Below the pieces are notes generated by a model, which saw only the letters and a program-made list of their open reading frames with translations, did not search any database and had not been told where the DNA came from. A stretch of 27,996 nt of DNA, taken from contig CAZLZJ010000026.1 in assembly GCA_964563975.1 (NCBI GenBank), forward strand, positions 1-27,996, given 5' to 3'. Below are positions 16,476-24,618 of this stretch, piece by piece. Every line of letters starts with the position of its first letter. Position 1 is the stretch's first letter. The stretch is from JAAYJR01 sp964563975 (lineage in GTDB: Bacteria; Bacteroidota; Bacteroidia; Bacteroidales; Prolixibacteraceae). A program made the position numbers and the translations under genes.

Positions 16476-17951
16476 TTAATAGGCAATTGCAAACAGTACC
16501 CGTTGATTTGAGGGTTTCCCGGAATAGACACATTTTCCGGGTTCCCGGCTATTATCCAAAGGAATACAGCGTATTGTTGCTTTTGTCTCCTCCTTGATCT
16601 TATTTTCCGTTTCAGATGTTCCGTCCCAGTGAGCCAATATAAATCCCCCTTTATTTATCAACAGGTCTTTAAATTCATCCCATGAGTCAGCTATCATGGT
16701 ATTTTCATTTCTAAAATTGAGGGCTTTACTAAAAATGTTATTTTGTATTTCAATAAGCAGCTTTTCAATATAATCAATAGAGCCATCAATAGGAATAATG
16801 TTTTTTTGAAGAGTATCGCGCCTTGAAACTTCCACTGTTCCATTTTCTAGATCACGGGGGCCGATTGTCAGCCTGACCGGCACCCCTTTCAACTCATATT
16901 CGGCAAATTTCCATCCCGGCTTTTTATTTTCATTATTATCATACTTGACTGAAATACCTTTAGCTTTTAAAGCATGAATCAGGTTATTAACTCTTTCGGA
17001 AATCATTGTTAACTGCTCTGTTTTTTTAAAAATTGGAACAATGACTACTTGAACAGGAGCAAGTTTAGGAGGAATTATCAGTCCGTCATCATCAGAATGC
17101 GCCATAACAAGTGCGCCCATCAAACGAGTTGAAACCCCCCAGGATGTAGACCAAACATACTCTTCCCTACCCTCTTTATTTGTGAATTTAACATCAAAAG
17201 CTTTAGCAAAATTTTGACCTAAAAAATGAGAAGTGCCTGATTGCAAGGCTTTTCCATCTTGCATTAAAGCTTCAATGGTATATGTCTCAAGTGCGCCGGC
17301 AAAACGTTCATTTTCAGATTTAACTCCTTTAAAAACAGGGATAGCCATAAAGTTTTCAGCAAAATTACTATATACATTAAGCATCTGAAGAGCCTCTTCC
17401 AATGCCTCCTCTTTTGTGGCGTGTGCTGTATGGCCTTCTTGCCATAAAAATTCTGATGTGCGCAAGAACAGGCGGGTACGCATCTCCCACCTGACTACAT
17501 TGGCCCATTGATTTATCAAAATTGGCAGATCTCTATATGAATGTATCCAATTTCTGTATGTGTTCCAGATTATTGTCTCTGAAGTTGGACGAATGATCAG
17601 CTCTTCTTCAAGTTTAGCCTCGGGGTCAACTACTATCCCTCCATTTAGTTCATCATTTTTAAGCCTGTAATGTGTCACTACCGCACACTCTTTGGCAAAT
17701 CCTTCTACATGGTCGGCTTCTTTACTAAAAAATGATTTTGGTATAAACAGCGGGAAATAGGCGTTCTGATGACCTGTCTCTTTAAACATACGATCCAGCT
17801 CGGCTTGCATTTTTTCCCATATAGCATAACCGTAAGGTTTAATTACCATACATCCTCTTACAGCCGAATTTTCAGCCAGGTCTGACTTAATTACCAGGTC
17901 CTGATACCATTTAGAATAATTTTCACTTCTCGGAGTTAATTCTTTAGCCAT
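16476..17951 (-). CDS. proS: Prolyl-tRNA synthetase, eukaryote/archaeal-like type
   Basis: ProRS charges tRNA(Pro) with proline. The 491-residue length, the absence of the large inserted editing domain of the E. coli type, and the C-terminal ending LFAIAY identify the eukaryote/archaeal-like form. Class II motifs include RPTSETIIW, the motif 2 region RWEMRTRLFLRTSEFLWQEGHTAHA and the motif 3 region GVSTRLMGALVMAHSDDDG. The anticodon-binding domain follows at about residue 300, and the C-terminal domain keeps the RCIPLD and GKCVYSGKPS segments. It is the first gene of a proS-pepT-tilS cluster. Without the inserted domain, clearance of Ala-tRNA(Pro) would depend on a separate trans-editing protein, which is not in this window. 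Confidence 0.96.
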   Translation of the reverse strand: MAKELTPRSENYSKWYQDLVIKSDLAENSAVRGCMVIKPYGYAIWEKMQAELDRMFKETGHQNAYFPLFIPKSFFSKEADHVEGFAKECAVVTHYRLKNDELNGGIVVDPEAKLEEELIIRPTSETIIWNTYRNWIHSYRDLPILINQWANVVRWEMRTRLFLRTSEFLWQEGHTAHATKEEALEEALQMLNVYSNFAENFMAIPVFKGVKSENERFAGALETYTIEALMQDGKALQSGTSHFLGQNFAKAFDVKFTNKEGREEYVWSTSWGVSTRLMGALVMAHSDDDGLIIPPKLAPVQVVIVPIFKKTEQLTMISERVNNLIHALKAKGISVKYDNNENKKPGWKFAEYELKGVPVRLTIGPRDLENGTVEVSRRDTLQKNIIPIDGSIDYIEKLLIEIQNNIFSKALNFRNENTMIADSWDEFKDLLINKGGFILAHWDGTSETENKIKEETKATIRCIPLDNSREPGKCVYSGKPSNQRVLFAIAY

Positions 17952-17956
17952 TTTTT

Positions 17957-17964
17957 TATATTTG
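17957..17964 (+). promoter_or_regulatory. Possible -7 promoter element for the aromatic-rich lipoprotein gene
   Basis: TATATTTG matches TAnnTTTG on the plus strand just outside the proS start, but 87 nt before the ATG at 18052 and without a partner TTTG. It could equally be chance in AT-rich DNA. Confidence 0.3.
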
Positions 17965-18038
17965 GTATAGAATTTGCTTTCTTTATCATGTTTATAGAGT
18001 ATGCAAAGAAAATAAATTTTATTGAATTAAAATAAACC

Positions 18039-18044
18039 GGGAGG
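18039..18044 (+). promoter_or_regulatory. Strong Shine-Dalgarno site of the aromatic-rich lipoprotein gene
   Basis: GGGAGG lies 7 nt before the ATG at 18052. This is one of only two strong Shine-Dalgarno matches in the window and suggests efficient translation. Confidence 0.65.
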
Positions 18045-18051
18045 ACGAGTT

Positions 18052-19455
18052 ATGAAACCAAGATTAATTATTTTATCGATATTTGCGCTTTTTACCGGTG
18101 CATGCACATCAGGGGCTTATATCACCCGATATTATACGGATGATATTTATTTTAATCCCGGAAGTGTGCCTCCTCCAATTATTATGGAAGAAGAATCTTT
18201 AGCCCGGGAACCTATCAGGGAGAAGTCTGCAAACAGGGTAGTATTAAGCAATATCGAAGAAAATCAGGAAGGTTCTCACACAATGAGCAACTATATTTTT
18301 GATGGCTCAAAAGAAGATGCAGAAGCTTTCAGGTATGGTATGGATCAGTTCGACATGTACGATTCAGATACTACTGTTTATTATGATGACGATGAAGTTA
18401 AGTACGTGATTAACAATTATTATAATAGTGATGAAATTGATTATGCCTATCGTATCAGGAGATTTCATCGTCCTTACTTTTATGATCCTTTTTACTGGAG
18501 CTCCTGGTATTATGATCCATTCTTTTATGATCCTTATTATTACTCATCATGGTATTACCCTCACTGGTCATATTCATGGAACTGGGGATGGGGCTACAAC
18601 TGGTACAGCCCATACTATAGCTGGGGATTGGGTTATTCGCCTTATTACAGTTATTGGAACAGGTCATATTATGGAGGATATTACGGCTGGGGCTATCCCT
18701 ATTACGGATGGCACGGATATGGTGGAAGATATTACGCAGATTCTGAAAATTACAGATATGGTCGCAGAGATGAAGGAAATACCAATGCATATTATGGTGG
18801 TGACGGAGGAAGACGGGTATCAACTTCAGCAGCCCGCGGCACTACAATAGTTCCTAAAAGCGGACAAACCGATACAGGTATCTCATCTCAGGCTTACCGT
18901 AGAGGTACTGCCTCCGGTGATGCAAATACAAGACAGGATGGAAGTGTAAACAGTAATGTATTAACTGAAAGAAGAAGATCTACAACATCCGTATCCGGTG
19001 ATCAACCGGTAAAAAGCGGAACGACTGTATCTAACCGCACATATACAAGACCGGGCACAACCGAAAGCAGCAGAACTTATGCAAGACCCTATACCGGAAG
19101 CTCCACAACAACACCAAGGGTCGTTACTTCAAAAAGCGGCTCTGCAACACCGTCAACCGGGCAGCAGCAGGGTACAACCTCTACCTACAACAGAAATTAC
19201 CGGACTAACTCTACATATAACAGAAGTACGGGTACCAGAAGTTCAACAGGCACTTACCGTGCACCATCCTCTTCCTCCTCCAATAAATCGGGTAATGTTT
19301 ATCAAAGAAGTACCCCATCAAGGAGCAGCAGCAGTAGTAGCAGTAGCGGAAGCTACAGAAGCAGTGGCGGTTCTCACGGCGGTGGAAGTTATGGTTCCTC
19401 GGGATCATCAAGATCTTCATCTCCTTCTTCCTCATCATCAGGAAGAAGAAGATAA
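18052..19455 (+). CDS. Aromatic-rich, low-complexity lipoprotein (vitellogenin-like in old annotations)
   Basis: This 467-residue protein has a lipoprotein signal peptide with lipobox TGAC and lipidated Cys18, the only cysteine in the protein. An acidic N-terminal part (about residues 40-130) is followed by an extreme Tyr/Trp/Gly-rich segment at about 130-245, which includes a 15-residue imperfect tandem (143-157 and 158-172, unit like FYDPFYWSSWYYDPF). A Thr/Arg/Tyr-rich segment contains RTYTRP and RTYARP repeats, and a Ser/Gly-rich tail ends GRRR. No enzymatic domain is visible. Similar proteins in Bacteroidota are poorly characterised. A surface or matrix-contact role is inference from lipidation and composition. 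The FadL-type barrel gene follows after 49 bp in the same direction with no visible terminator, suggesting cotranscription. Confidence 0.8.
   Translation: MKPRLIILSIFALFTGACTSGAYITRYYTDDIYFNPGSVPPPIIMEEESLAREPIREKSANRVVLSNIEENQEGSHTMSNYIFDGSKEDAEAFRYGMDQFDMYDSDTTVYYDDDEVKYVINNYYNSDEIDYAYRIRRFHRPYFYDPFYWSSWYYDPFFYDPYYYSSWYYPHWSYSWNWGWGYNWYSPYYSWGLGYSPYYSYWNRSYYGGYYGWGYPYYGWHGYGGRYYADSENYRYGRRDEGNTNAYYGGDGGRRVSTSAARGTTIVPKSGQTDTGISSQAYRRGTASGDANTRQDGSVNSNVLTERRRSTTSVSGDQPVKSGTTVSNRTYTRPGTTESSRTYARPYTGSSTTTPRVVTSKSGSATPSTGQQQGTTSTYNRNYRTNSTYNRSTGTRSSTGTYRAPSSSSSNKSGNVYQRSTPSRSSSSSSSSGSYRSSGGSHGGGSYGSSGSSRSSSPSSSSSGRRR
18478..18567 (+). repeat. Two-copy 45-bp tandem coding for an aromatic 15-residue unit
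   Basis: Positions 18478-18522 and 18523-18567 encode FYDPFYWSSWYYDPF and FYDPYYYSSWYYPHW. The first twelve residues of the units agree at ten positions, which points to an internal duplication. Synonymous changes between the copies (for example AGC-TCC against TCA-TCA for Ser-Ser) suggest it is not very recent. Confidence 0.7.
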
Positions 19456-19504
19456 ATAAATGATACAATGTTAATATTTTAATTACAGATTAAATACTAA
19501 AGAC

Positions 19505-21052
19505 ATGGTGAAAAGAACTTTATATACACTCTTGCTGGCAATTGCAATACCGTTATTTATTAACGCGCAGGACTTAACAGATGCATTACGTTTTTCAGGC
19601 TTTCAAATGCAGGGAACAGCACGTGCGGGAAGTATGGGAAACGCATTTGGCGCCTTAGGTGGCGATTTTACTTCTGTGAGCATAAATCCGGCAGGTCTTG
19701 GAATTTACCGTTCTTCTGAGTTTGTCTTTTCTCCAACATTCGGACAAACACAAATTGAAGCAAAATATCACGGAAATCCCATGACCGACAGTAAATATAA
19801 TTTCTTGCTTGAAAACCTAAGTTATGTTGCATCATTACAACCTAAAAAACAGAGTGAAACAGGATTAGTGAGAATAAATGTGGGAATTGGTTTTAATAAG
19901 CTGAAAGATTTTAATAACGTTGCCAATATTCTTGGCCATAATATTTATAGTTCTTTTCTGGATAATTTAATAGAGAATGCTAACGGTGAAGATCCTTCAC
20001 AAGGATGGAGTGAATTTTACGAGGGGCTGGCATATTTTAATCCTGACACGGAAACAGGTACTGATCTGATTTATGAAGAAGATGGATTTTGGAGAAGTGA
20101 TATTCAAAAGAATCCATTTGATGAAAATGTTCAAAACTATGAGCACTCTCAAAAAAAATCAATCTCACGTCAAGGCGGAATAAACGAATATACTATTGCA
20201 GCAGGATTTAATTTTAATCACAAACTCTATTTTGGAGTATCTGTCGGAATAGTAGATGTAACATATAAAGAGTCATCATCTTTTAATGAGTGGGATCAAA
20301 AAAATATAATCCCAAGATTTAATGAGATGCAGTTTGACAGATATCTTGGTGTTAACGGTACAGGTTACAATGGTAAAATAGGTGTCATTTTCAAGCCCAT
20401 AAATGAGATCAGACTGGGGGCATCAATTCATACTCCGACATTTTATAATCTTCACGAAACATTTGATACCCGCATGATTTCAAATAATACATTTGAAGAA
20501 ATAGGTCAGGTTGAAGATATAGCTTCATCCCGTATCAATGATTATGATTATGATTTGGAAACGCCTTTGCGGGCAACCTTAAGTGCAGCTTATATATTTT
20601 CCGATAAAGGTTTAATAAGCGTTGATTATGAATATGTTAATATAGGAACTGCAAAACTCAGGCGCGGTGGTGATGGTTATAATTTTGTTAATGAAAATAG
20701 CGATATTGCTGAAATTTATAAACCTGCCGGAAATTTCAGAATCGGGGGTGAATATGTTGTAGCTCCCGACATCAATCTCCGTGCCGGCTATGAACTTTAT
20801 CCATCTGTTTATAAAACCACAGCCTTTGGTACACAACAACCAAATTCTGATTCACATTTAAATGTTGTCTCGGCAGGTTTCGGATATAGAACAGGCGGAT
20901 TTTTCTTCGATCTGGCATATCGTCACTCATTCTCAAAGTCATTTGACATGTTGTATCAGGCTCCCTCATCAGGTTATTATCCTGTTCCTGAGATGGCCTC
21001 TTTTAAAGAAGTTAATAATAAGGTGATGTTTACCCTTGGATTCAAATTTTAA
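19505..21052 (+). CDS. FadL/OmpP1/TodX-family outer-membrane barrel protein
   Basis: This 515-residue protein has a cleavable signal peptide (about residues 1-21, ending INA before Gln) and ends in the aromatic C-terminus typical of outer-membrane barrels (FTLGFKF). The N-terminal stretch GTARAGSMGNAFGALGGDFTSVSINPAGL is the hallmark of the OmpP1/FadL family, whose members let hydrophobic compounds such as long-chain fatty acids cross the outer membrane. Bacteroidota relatives have often been labelled hemin receptors, but no heme motif is visible here. It lies 49 bp after the aromatic-rich lipoprotein gene and no separate promoter was found, so a shared transcript is likely. The substrate is unknown. 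Confidence 0.88.
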   Translation: MVKRTLYTLLLAIAIPLFINAQDLTDALRFSGFQMQGTARAGSMGNAFGALGGDFTSVSINPAGLGIYRSSEFVFSPTFGQTQIEAKYHGNPMTDSKYNFLLENLSYVASLQPKKQSETGLVRINVGIGFNKLKDFNNVANILGHNIYSSFLDNLIENANGEDPSQGWSEFYEGLAYFNPDTETGTDLIYEEDGFWRSDIQKNPFDENVQNYEHSQKKSISRQGGINEYTIAAGFNFNHKLYFGVSVGIVDVTYKESSSFNEWDQKNIIPRFNEMQFDRYLGVNGTGYNGKIGVIFKPINEIRLGASIHTPTFYNLHETFDTRMISNNTFEEIGQVEDIASSRINDYDYDLETPLRATLSAAYIFSDKGLISVDYEYVNIGTAKLRRGGDGYNFVNENSDIAEIYKPAGNFRIGGEYVVAPDINLRAGYELYPSVYKTTAFGTQQPNSDSHLNVVSAGFGYRTGGFFFDLAYRHSFSKSFDMLYQAPSSGYYPVPEMASFKEVNNKVMFTLGFKF

Positions 21053-21084
21053 TTAGTATAAAATAAGTATTATCAGGAATAAAA

Positions 21085-21092
21085 TAATTTTG
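21085..21092 (+). promoter_or_regulatory. Putative -7 promoter element of the DUF819 gene
   Basis: TAATTTTG matches TAnnTTTG and ends 31 nt before the ATG at 21124. It sits immediately before the hairpin at 21094-21120, so the predicted start of transcription would fall at or inside the hairpin's first arm. Confidence 0.5.
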
Positions 21093-21093
21093 T

Positions 21094-21120
21094 AAGTTTG
21101 CTTTCCACTAAAGCAAACTT
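21094..21120 (+). promoter_or_regulatory. Perfect 11-bp hairpin directly before the DUF819 start codon
   Basis: AAGTTTGCTTT (21094-21104) and AAAGCAAACTT (21110-21120) are perfect reverse complements around the 5-nt loop CCACT. Two further G-U pairs could extend the stem. The structure ends 3 nt before the ATG and occupies the ribosome-binding area. It may act as an RNA structure limiting initiation, or as a DNA operator overlapping the promoter. Confidence 0.65.
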
Positions 21121-21123
21121 GTT

Positions 21124-22389
21124 ATGTGGATTACAGTATCACTGATCTTATTTTATCTTTTTACACCTTTGCTGTTAATACATCTTTGTCGGATTTCCAG
21201 CGTTTTAAACAGAATCGGCTCAGTAGTACTGGCTTATATTGTAGGGCTGATCATTGGCAATATTGGTATTTTGCCCTCACCGGGCAGTGAATTTAGAAGA
21301 TTACTTGCAGGCCGAACTTTCATTGCAAAAAATGAAATTATGGATCTGTTTCTGGCCGGTAGTGTAACCAGTACAGATATTACTGCAAATCAGATAGCTA
21401 CAATACAGGATACAATCATTACCATTGTGATCCCACTATCCATTCCACTCCTTTTATTTTCTATGAATATTAAAAAATGGCTTAAGCTTGCAAAAGGAGC
21501 CTTACTATCGTTATTGCTTGCAATGATTTCATTGTTGGCATCAATTTTTTCAGGTTATTATCTGTTTGCAGGACAGATTTCAGAATCATGGAAAGTAGCA
21601 GGAATGCTGACGGGGGTTTATACCGGGGGAACACCTAATTTAGCGGCAATTGGAACAGCCCTTGAAATCAGGCCTGATATTTTTGTTCTGACTCATACTT
21701 ACGATCTTATTATCGGAGCAGTAGCACTCCTTTTTTTAATGACTGTCGCACAAAGGGTATTTCATATTTTCTTACCTAAATTCCGCGATATACATCATCC
21801 TGTTTCTTACTTTTCGATGGCAACAGAAAGTAACTTAGTGGAAGATTATAAGATTATTTTGACAAAAAAAGAGGCAGTGAAATTGCTGAAAGGGCTCACC
21901 CTTTCCATACTGATCTTTGGCATCGGAGGAGGGCTGAGTTTATTGGTTCCCGATTCTGCCCAAACAGTCACGGTTATTCTTACAATAACTACCCTTGGTT
22001 TGATAGCTTCCCTGTTTAAGCCTGTAAAAAAGCTAACAAGCAGCTTTCAACTTGGGATGTACCTCATTCTTGTCTTCTCTCTTTCAGTATCGTCGATGGC
22101 TAATCTTAGCGAAATGTTTCAGATTAAATTTCTGCAACTTTTTCTTTATGTATTTTATGTTGTTTTTGGTTCAGCACTGATTCATGTCGGATTGGCAAGT
22201 TTATTTAAAGTTGATGCAGATACCACAATAATTTCAATCACTGCTTTAACCTTTTCACCTCCATTTGTACCTGCTGTTGCCGGTGCTCTGAAAAATAAAG
22301 ATGTTATTATTTCAGGACTGACCATAGGAATTCTGGGATATGCCTTTGGTACTTATATGGGTATCCTGATTGCAACAATATTGAAATAA
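21124..22389 (+). CDS. DUF819-family integral membrane protein
   Basis: This 421-residue protein is almost entirely hydrophobic, with about 10-12 predicted membrane segments. The family signature is GVYTGGTPNLAAIGTAL, about a third of the way in, with a related second half (SALIHVGLASLF, then FSPPFVPAVAGAL) suggesting the internal two-fold repeat seen in many transporters. DUF819 proteins are related in sequence style to gluconate and carboxylate permease folds, but no substrate is established. It has its own predicted promoter and a start-proximal hairpin, so it seems separately controlled from the FadL-type gene 71 bp upstream. It converges with the M3 peptidase gene, 9 bp apart. Confidence 0.87.
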   Translation: MWITVSLILFYLFTPLLLIHLCRISSVLNRIGSVVLAYIVGLIIGNIGILPSPGSEFRRLLAGRTFIAKNEIMDLFLAGSVTSTDITANQIATIQDTIITIVIPLSIPLLLFSMNIKKWLKLAKGALLSLLLAMISLLASIFSGYYLFAGQISESWKVAGMLTGVYTGGTPNLAAIGTALEIRPDIFVLTHTYDLIIGAVALLFLMTVAQRVFHIFLPKFRDIHHPVSYFSMATESNLVEDYKIILTKKEAVKLLKGLTLSILIFGIGGGLSLLVPDSAQTVTVILTITTLGLIASLFKPVKKLTSSFQLGMYLILVFSLSVSSMANLSEMFQIKFLQLFLYVFYVVFGSALIHVGLASLFKVDADTTIISITALTFSPPFVPAVAGALKNKDVIISGLTIGILGYAFGTYMGILIATILK

Positions 22390-22398
22390 ATAACCGGG

Positions 22399-24516
22399 TT
22401 AATTTAATCCTCTTTTAACTAAAAGAGGCTCAATTGAAGGATCCTTACCTCTGAATTTTCTGTAAATCTCCATTCCTTCATCTGATCCGCAAGTTTCAAG
22501 AAGTGTCCTGAACTTACCGGCATATTCCTGATTAAATATATCACCTGTCTCTTTGAATGCATTGAAAGCATCTGTATCAAGGACTGCAGCCCAATAATAT
22601 ACATAGTAGCCTGCCGAATATCCACCTGAAAAAATGTGAGAGAAATATGTACTTCTGTATCTTGGAAGAATTTCAGGTATTAATCCGATTTTATTCATTG
22701 ATTCCTGCTCAAATTGTCTCACATCACTAATAACAGGATTTTCAGCCGTATGATAATCCATATCTAAAAAAGAAGCAGCAAGATACTCTCCCGCAATGAA
22801 GCCCTGGTTGAAAGTAGCACTTTTTTGCAGTTTGTCAATTAACTCGTCAGGTATCGGCTGCCCGGTTTTATAATGAGTAGCATAAACTTTCATAACTTCA
22901 GGCTCAGCAGCCCAATTTTCCATTATCTGAGAGGGCAATTCCACAAAATCACGGGAAACCCTTCCTGCTGTACGTTTATAAGGGCCGTCAGAAAATAACC
23001 CGTGAAGGGCATGCCCAAACTCATGAAAAAATGTGGTAACCTCGTCAAAACTAAGCAGTGCAGGTGCATCAGAAACAGGTCTGGTAAAATTCATAACAAT
23101 GGAACCAATTGTAGGGATCCTTCTATTCTCTTTATAAAAAGCATTTCGGAAAGCGGTCGACCACGCACCGACTGATTTTCCGCTCCTTGGATGAAAATCC
23201 ATATAAAGGACCCCCAGAAAAGATCCATCAGACTCCTGAACCTCATATCCTTCAACCTCTTCATCATATACAGGCAAATCATCACGCTGCAAAAACTTCA
23301 ATCCGTATAACTTTTCGACTACATAAAAAATACCCTTTTTTGCATTCTCAAGGCTAAAATATTGTTTTACCTCTTCTTCATTAATATCAAATTTTTCTTT
23401 TCTGAATTTTTCATTATAGTACCACCAATCCCAGGGCTTAAGCTGGAATTTACCTCCTTCCCTTTCAATTATATTTTGCATCTCCTTCACATCAGCTTTT
23501 GCCATTTTTATTGATGGAGCCCAAAGTTTATTAAGAAAATCATATACTGCTGCGGGTGTCTTTGCCATATTAACATCAATAACATATTCTGCATGATTTT
23601 TAAATCCAAGCAATTTAGCCTTCCGGTCGCGAAGCCGGACTATCTTTTTAATTATCTCCTTATTATCGAACTCATTATCGTTATCCCCTCTCATAAAATA
23701 GCCCCGGTATAGCTTTTCACGCAATTCTCTCTTTTCAGACATTTGGAGGAATGGAATCATACTTGGTATTGTCAATGAAAAAACCCATTTGTTATCTTCT
23801 CCGGCAGCTCGTGCATCCGTAGCTGCACGAGCAATCACATCTGAAGGAAGGCCTGCCAGATCTGCCTGATTATCAATAATAAGTTTAAAATTTTTATTTG
23901 TTTCAGCAAGCAGGTTTTCACCAAATTGTAAACTCAGCTTTGATAGCTCTTCATTAATTTCCCTTAAAATTTTTTGATCTTTTTCGGAAAGATTGGCTCC
24001 ATTACGCACAAAATCCTCATAATATTTTGTTGTAACCCGTACCTGCTGATCATCAAGTCCCAAATCTTCTTTTTTGTCATAAACCTCTTTTATTCGTTTA
24101 AACAGTACCGGATTTAATGAAATATTGTCGAAGTGAGAAGTAAGAAGAGGTGATATTTCTCTTGCTATACTCTGCATATTATCATTGGTATTGGCAGAGT
24201 TTAAAGGAAAAAAAACTCCGATAACTCTATCCAACAGCTCGCCCGACTGATCAAGGGCAACTATCGTATTTTCAAAATCTGCAGTTTTACTGTTTTTTTC
24301 TATTGCATTAATTTCACTTTCATGTTGTTCAATACCTTTTTTTATTGCAGGAATATAGTGCTCTTCCCTTATTTGGTCAAAGGGAGGTACTTCAAAGGGA
24401 GTTTCCCAGTCAGTTAAAAAAGGGTTAGCCAAATCATTTTTAGTTTTATTCTCAGGTGGCTGACAAGCAAAAATTGATATTCCCATAACAATAACTATTA
24501 ATATGCTTTTATTCAT
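22399..24516 (-). CDS. M3-family zinc metallopeptidase, lipoprotein (Dcp-like peptidyl-dipeptidase)
   Basis: This 705-residue protein resembles Dcp and oligopeptidase A. The zinc-binding motif is HEFGH at residues 498-502 with the third ligand Glu526 in DFVELPSQ, as in thimet oligopeptidase. The N-terminus MNKSILIVIVMGISIFAC has a lipobox with Cys18, so the enzyme should be membrane-anchored in the periplasm, unlike cytosolic E. coli Dcp. The expected role is trimming of imported or shed peptides; whether it removes C-terminal dipeptides or cuts internally cannot be read from the sequence. It is divergent from pheT and convergent with the DUF819 gene. Confidence 0.93.
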   Translation of the reverse strand: MNKSILIVIVMGISIFACQPPENKTKNDLANPFLTDWETPFEVPPFDQIREEHYIPAIKKGIEQHESEINAIEKNSKTADFENTIVALDQSGELLDRVIGVFFPLNSANTNDNMQSIAREISPLLTSHFDNISLNPVLFKRIKEVYDKKEDLGLDDQQVRVTTKYYEDFVRNGANLSEKDQKILREINEELSKLSLQFGENLLAETNKNFKLIIDNQADLAGLPSDVIARAATDARAAGEDNKWVFSLTIPSMIPFLQMSEKRELREKLYRGYFMRGDNDNEFDNKEIIKKIVRLRDRKAKLLGFKNHAEYVIDVNMAKTPAAVYDFLNKLWAPSIKMAKADVKEMQNIIEREGGKFQLKPWDWWYYNEKFRKEKFDINEEEVKQYFSLENAKKGIFYVVEKLYGLKFLQRDDLPVYDEEVEGYEVQESDGSFLGVLYMDFHPRSGKSVGAWSTAFRNAFYKENRRIPTIGSIVMNFTRPVSDAPALLSFDEVTTFFHEFGHALHGLFSDGPYKRTAGRVSRDFVELPSQIMENWAAEPEVMKVYATHYKTGQPIPDELIDKLQKSATFNQGFIAGEYLAASFLDMDYHTAENPVISDVRQFEQESMNKIGLIPEILPRYRSTYFSHIFSGGYSAGYYVYYWAAVLDTDAFNAFKETGDIFNQEYAGKFRTLLETCGSDEGMEIYRKFRGKDPSIEPLLVKRGLN
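22409..22428. repeat. Perfect 8-bp inverted repeat at the convergent DUF819/M3 gene ends
   Basis: CCTCTTTT and AAAAGAGG flank the tetraloop AACT, inside the last codons of the M3 peptidase gene and about 20 bp after the DUF819 stop. It could form a hairpin in either transcript, but neither side has a good U-tract after the stem, so a terminator role is only possible. Confidence 0.45.
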
Positions 24517-24588
24517 AGCTCTTTATCTATTTTTAAATTAAGTTGCGAAAAATACCTATTTTTTAGATTACTAATATACGATAATCCT

Positions 24589-24596
24589 TACTTTTG
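24589..24596 (+). promoter_or_regulatory. Putative -7 promoter element of pheT
   Basis: TACTTTTG matches TAnnTTTG and ends 22 nt before the pheT ATG. No TTTG or TTG lies at the usual distance upstream. Confidence 0.45.
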
Positions 24597-24618
24597 TCAA
24601 ATTCGAAAAATAGTAAAA

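Noticed and set aside
16471..16533. 21-residue N-terminal extension of PepT
   Set aside because: It would overlap the coding end of proS and lies before the conserved PepT start.
19310..19350. AGC/AGT trinucleotide run resembling a microsatellite
   Set aside because: It codes for the Ser-rich tail of the lipoprotein with mixed AGC, AGT and TCN codons; it is not a uniform repeat that would suggest phase variation.
18428..19459. Long open reading frames of 120-140 codons in other frames and on the other strand over the aromatic-rich lipoprotein gene
   Set aside because: They arise from the biased TAT/GGN/AGC composition of the real gene. They are His/Met/Ile- or Gln/Pro-rich without any domain, and the frame with the lipoprotein signal and strong ribosome-binding site is clearly the coding one.
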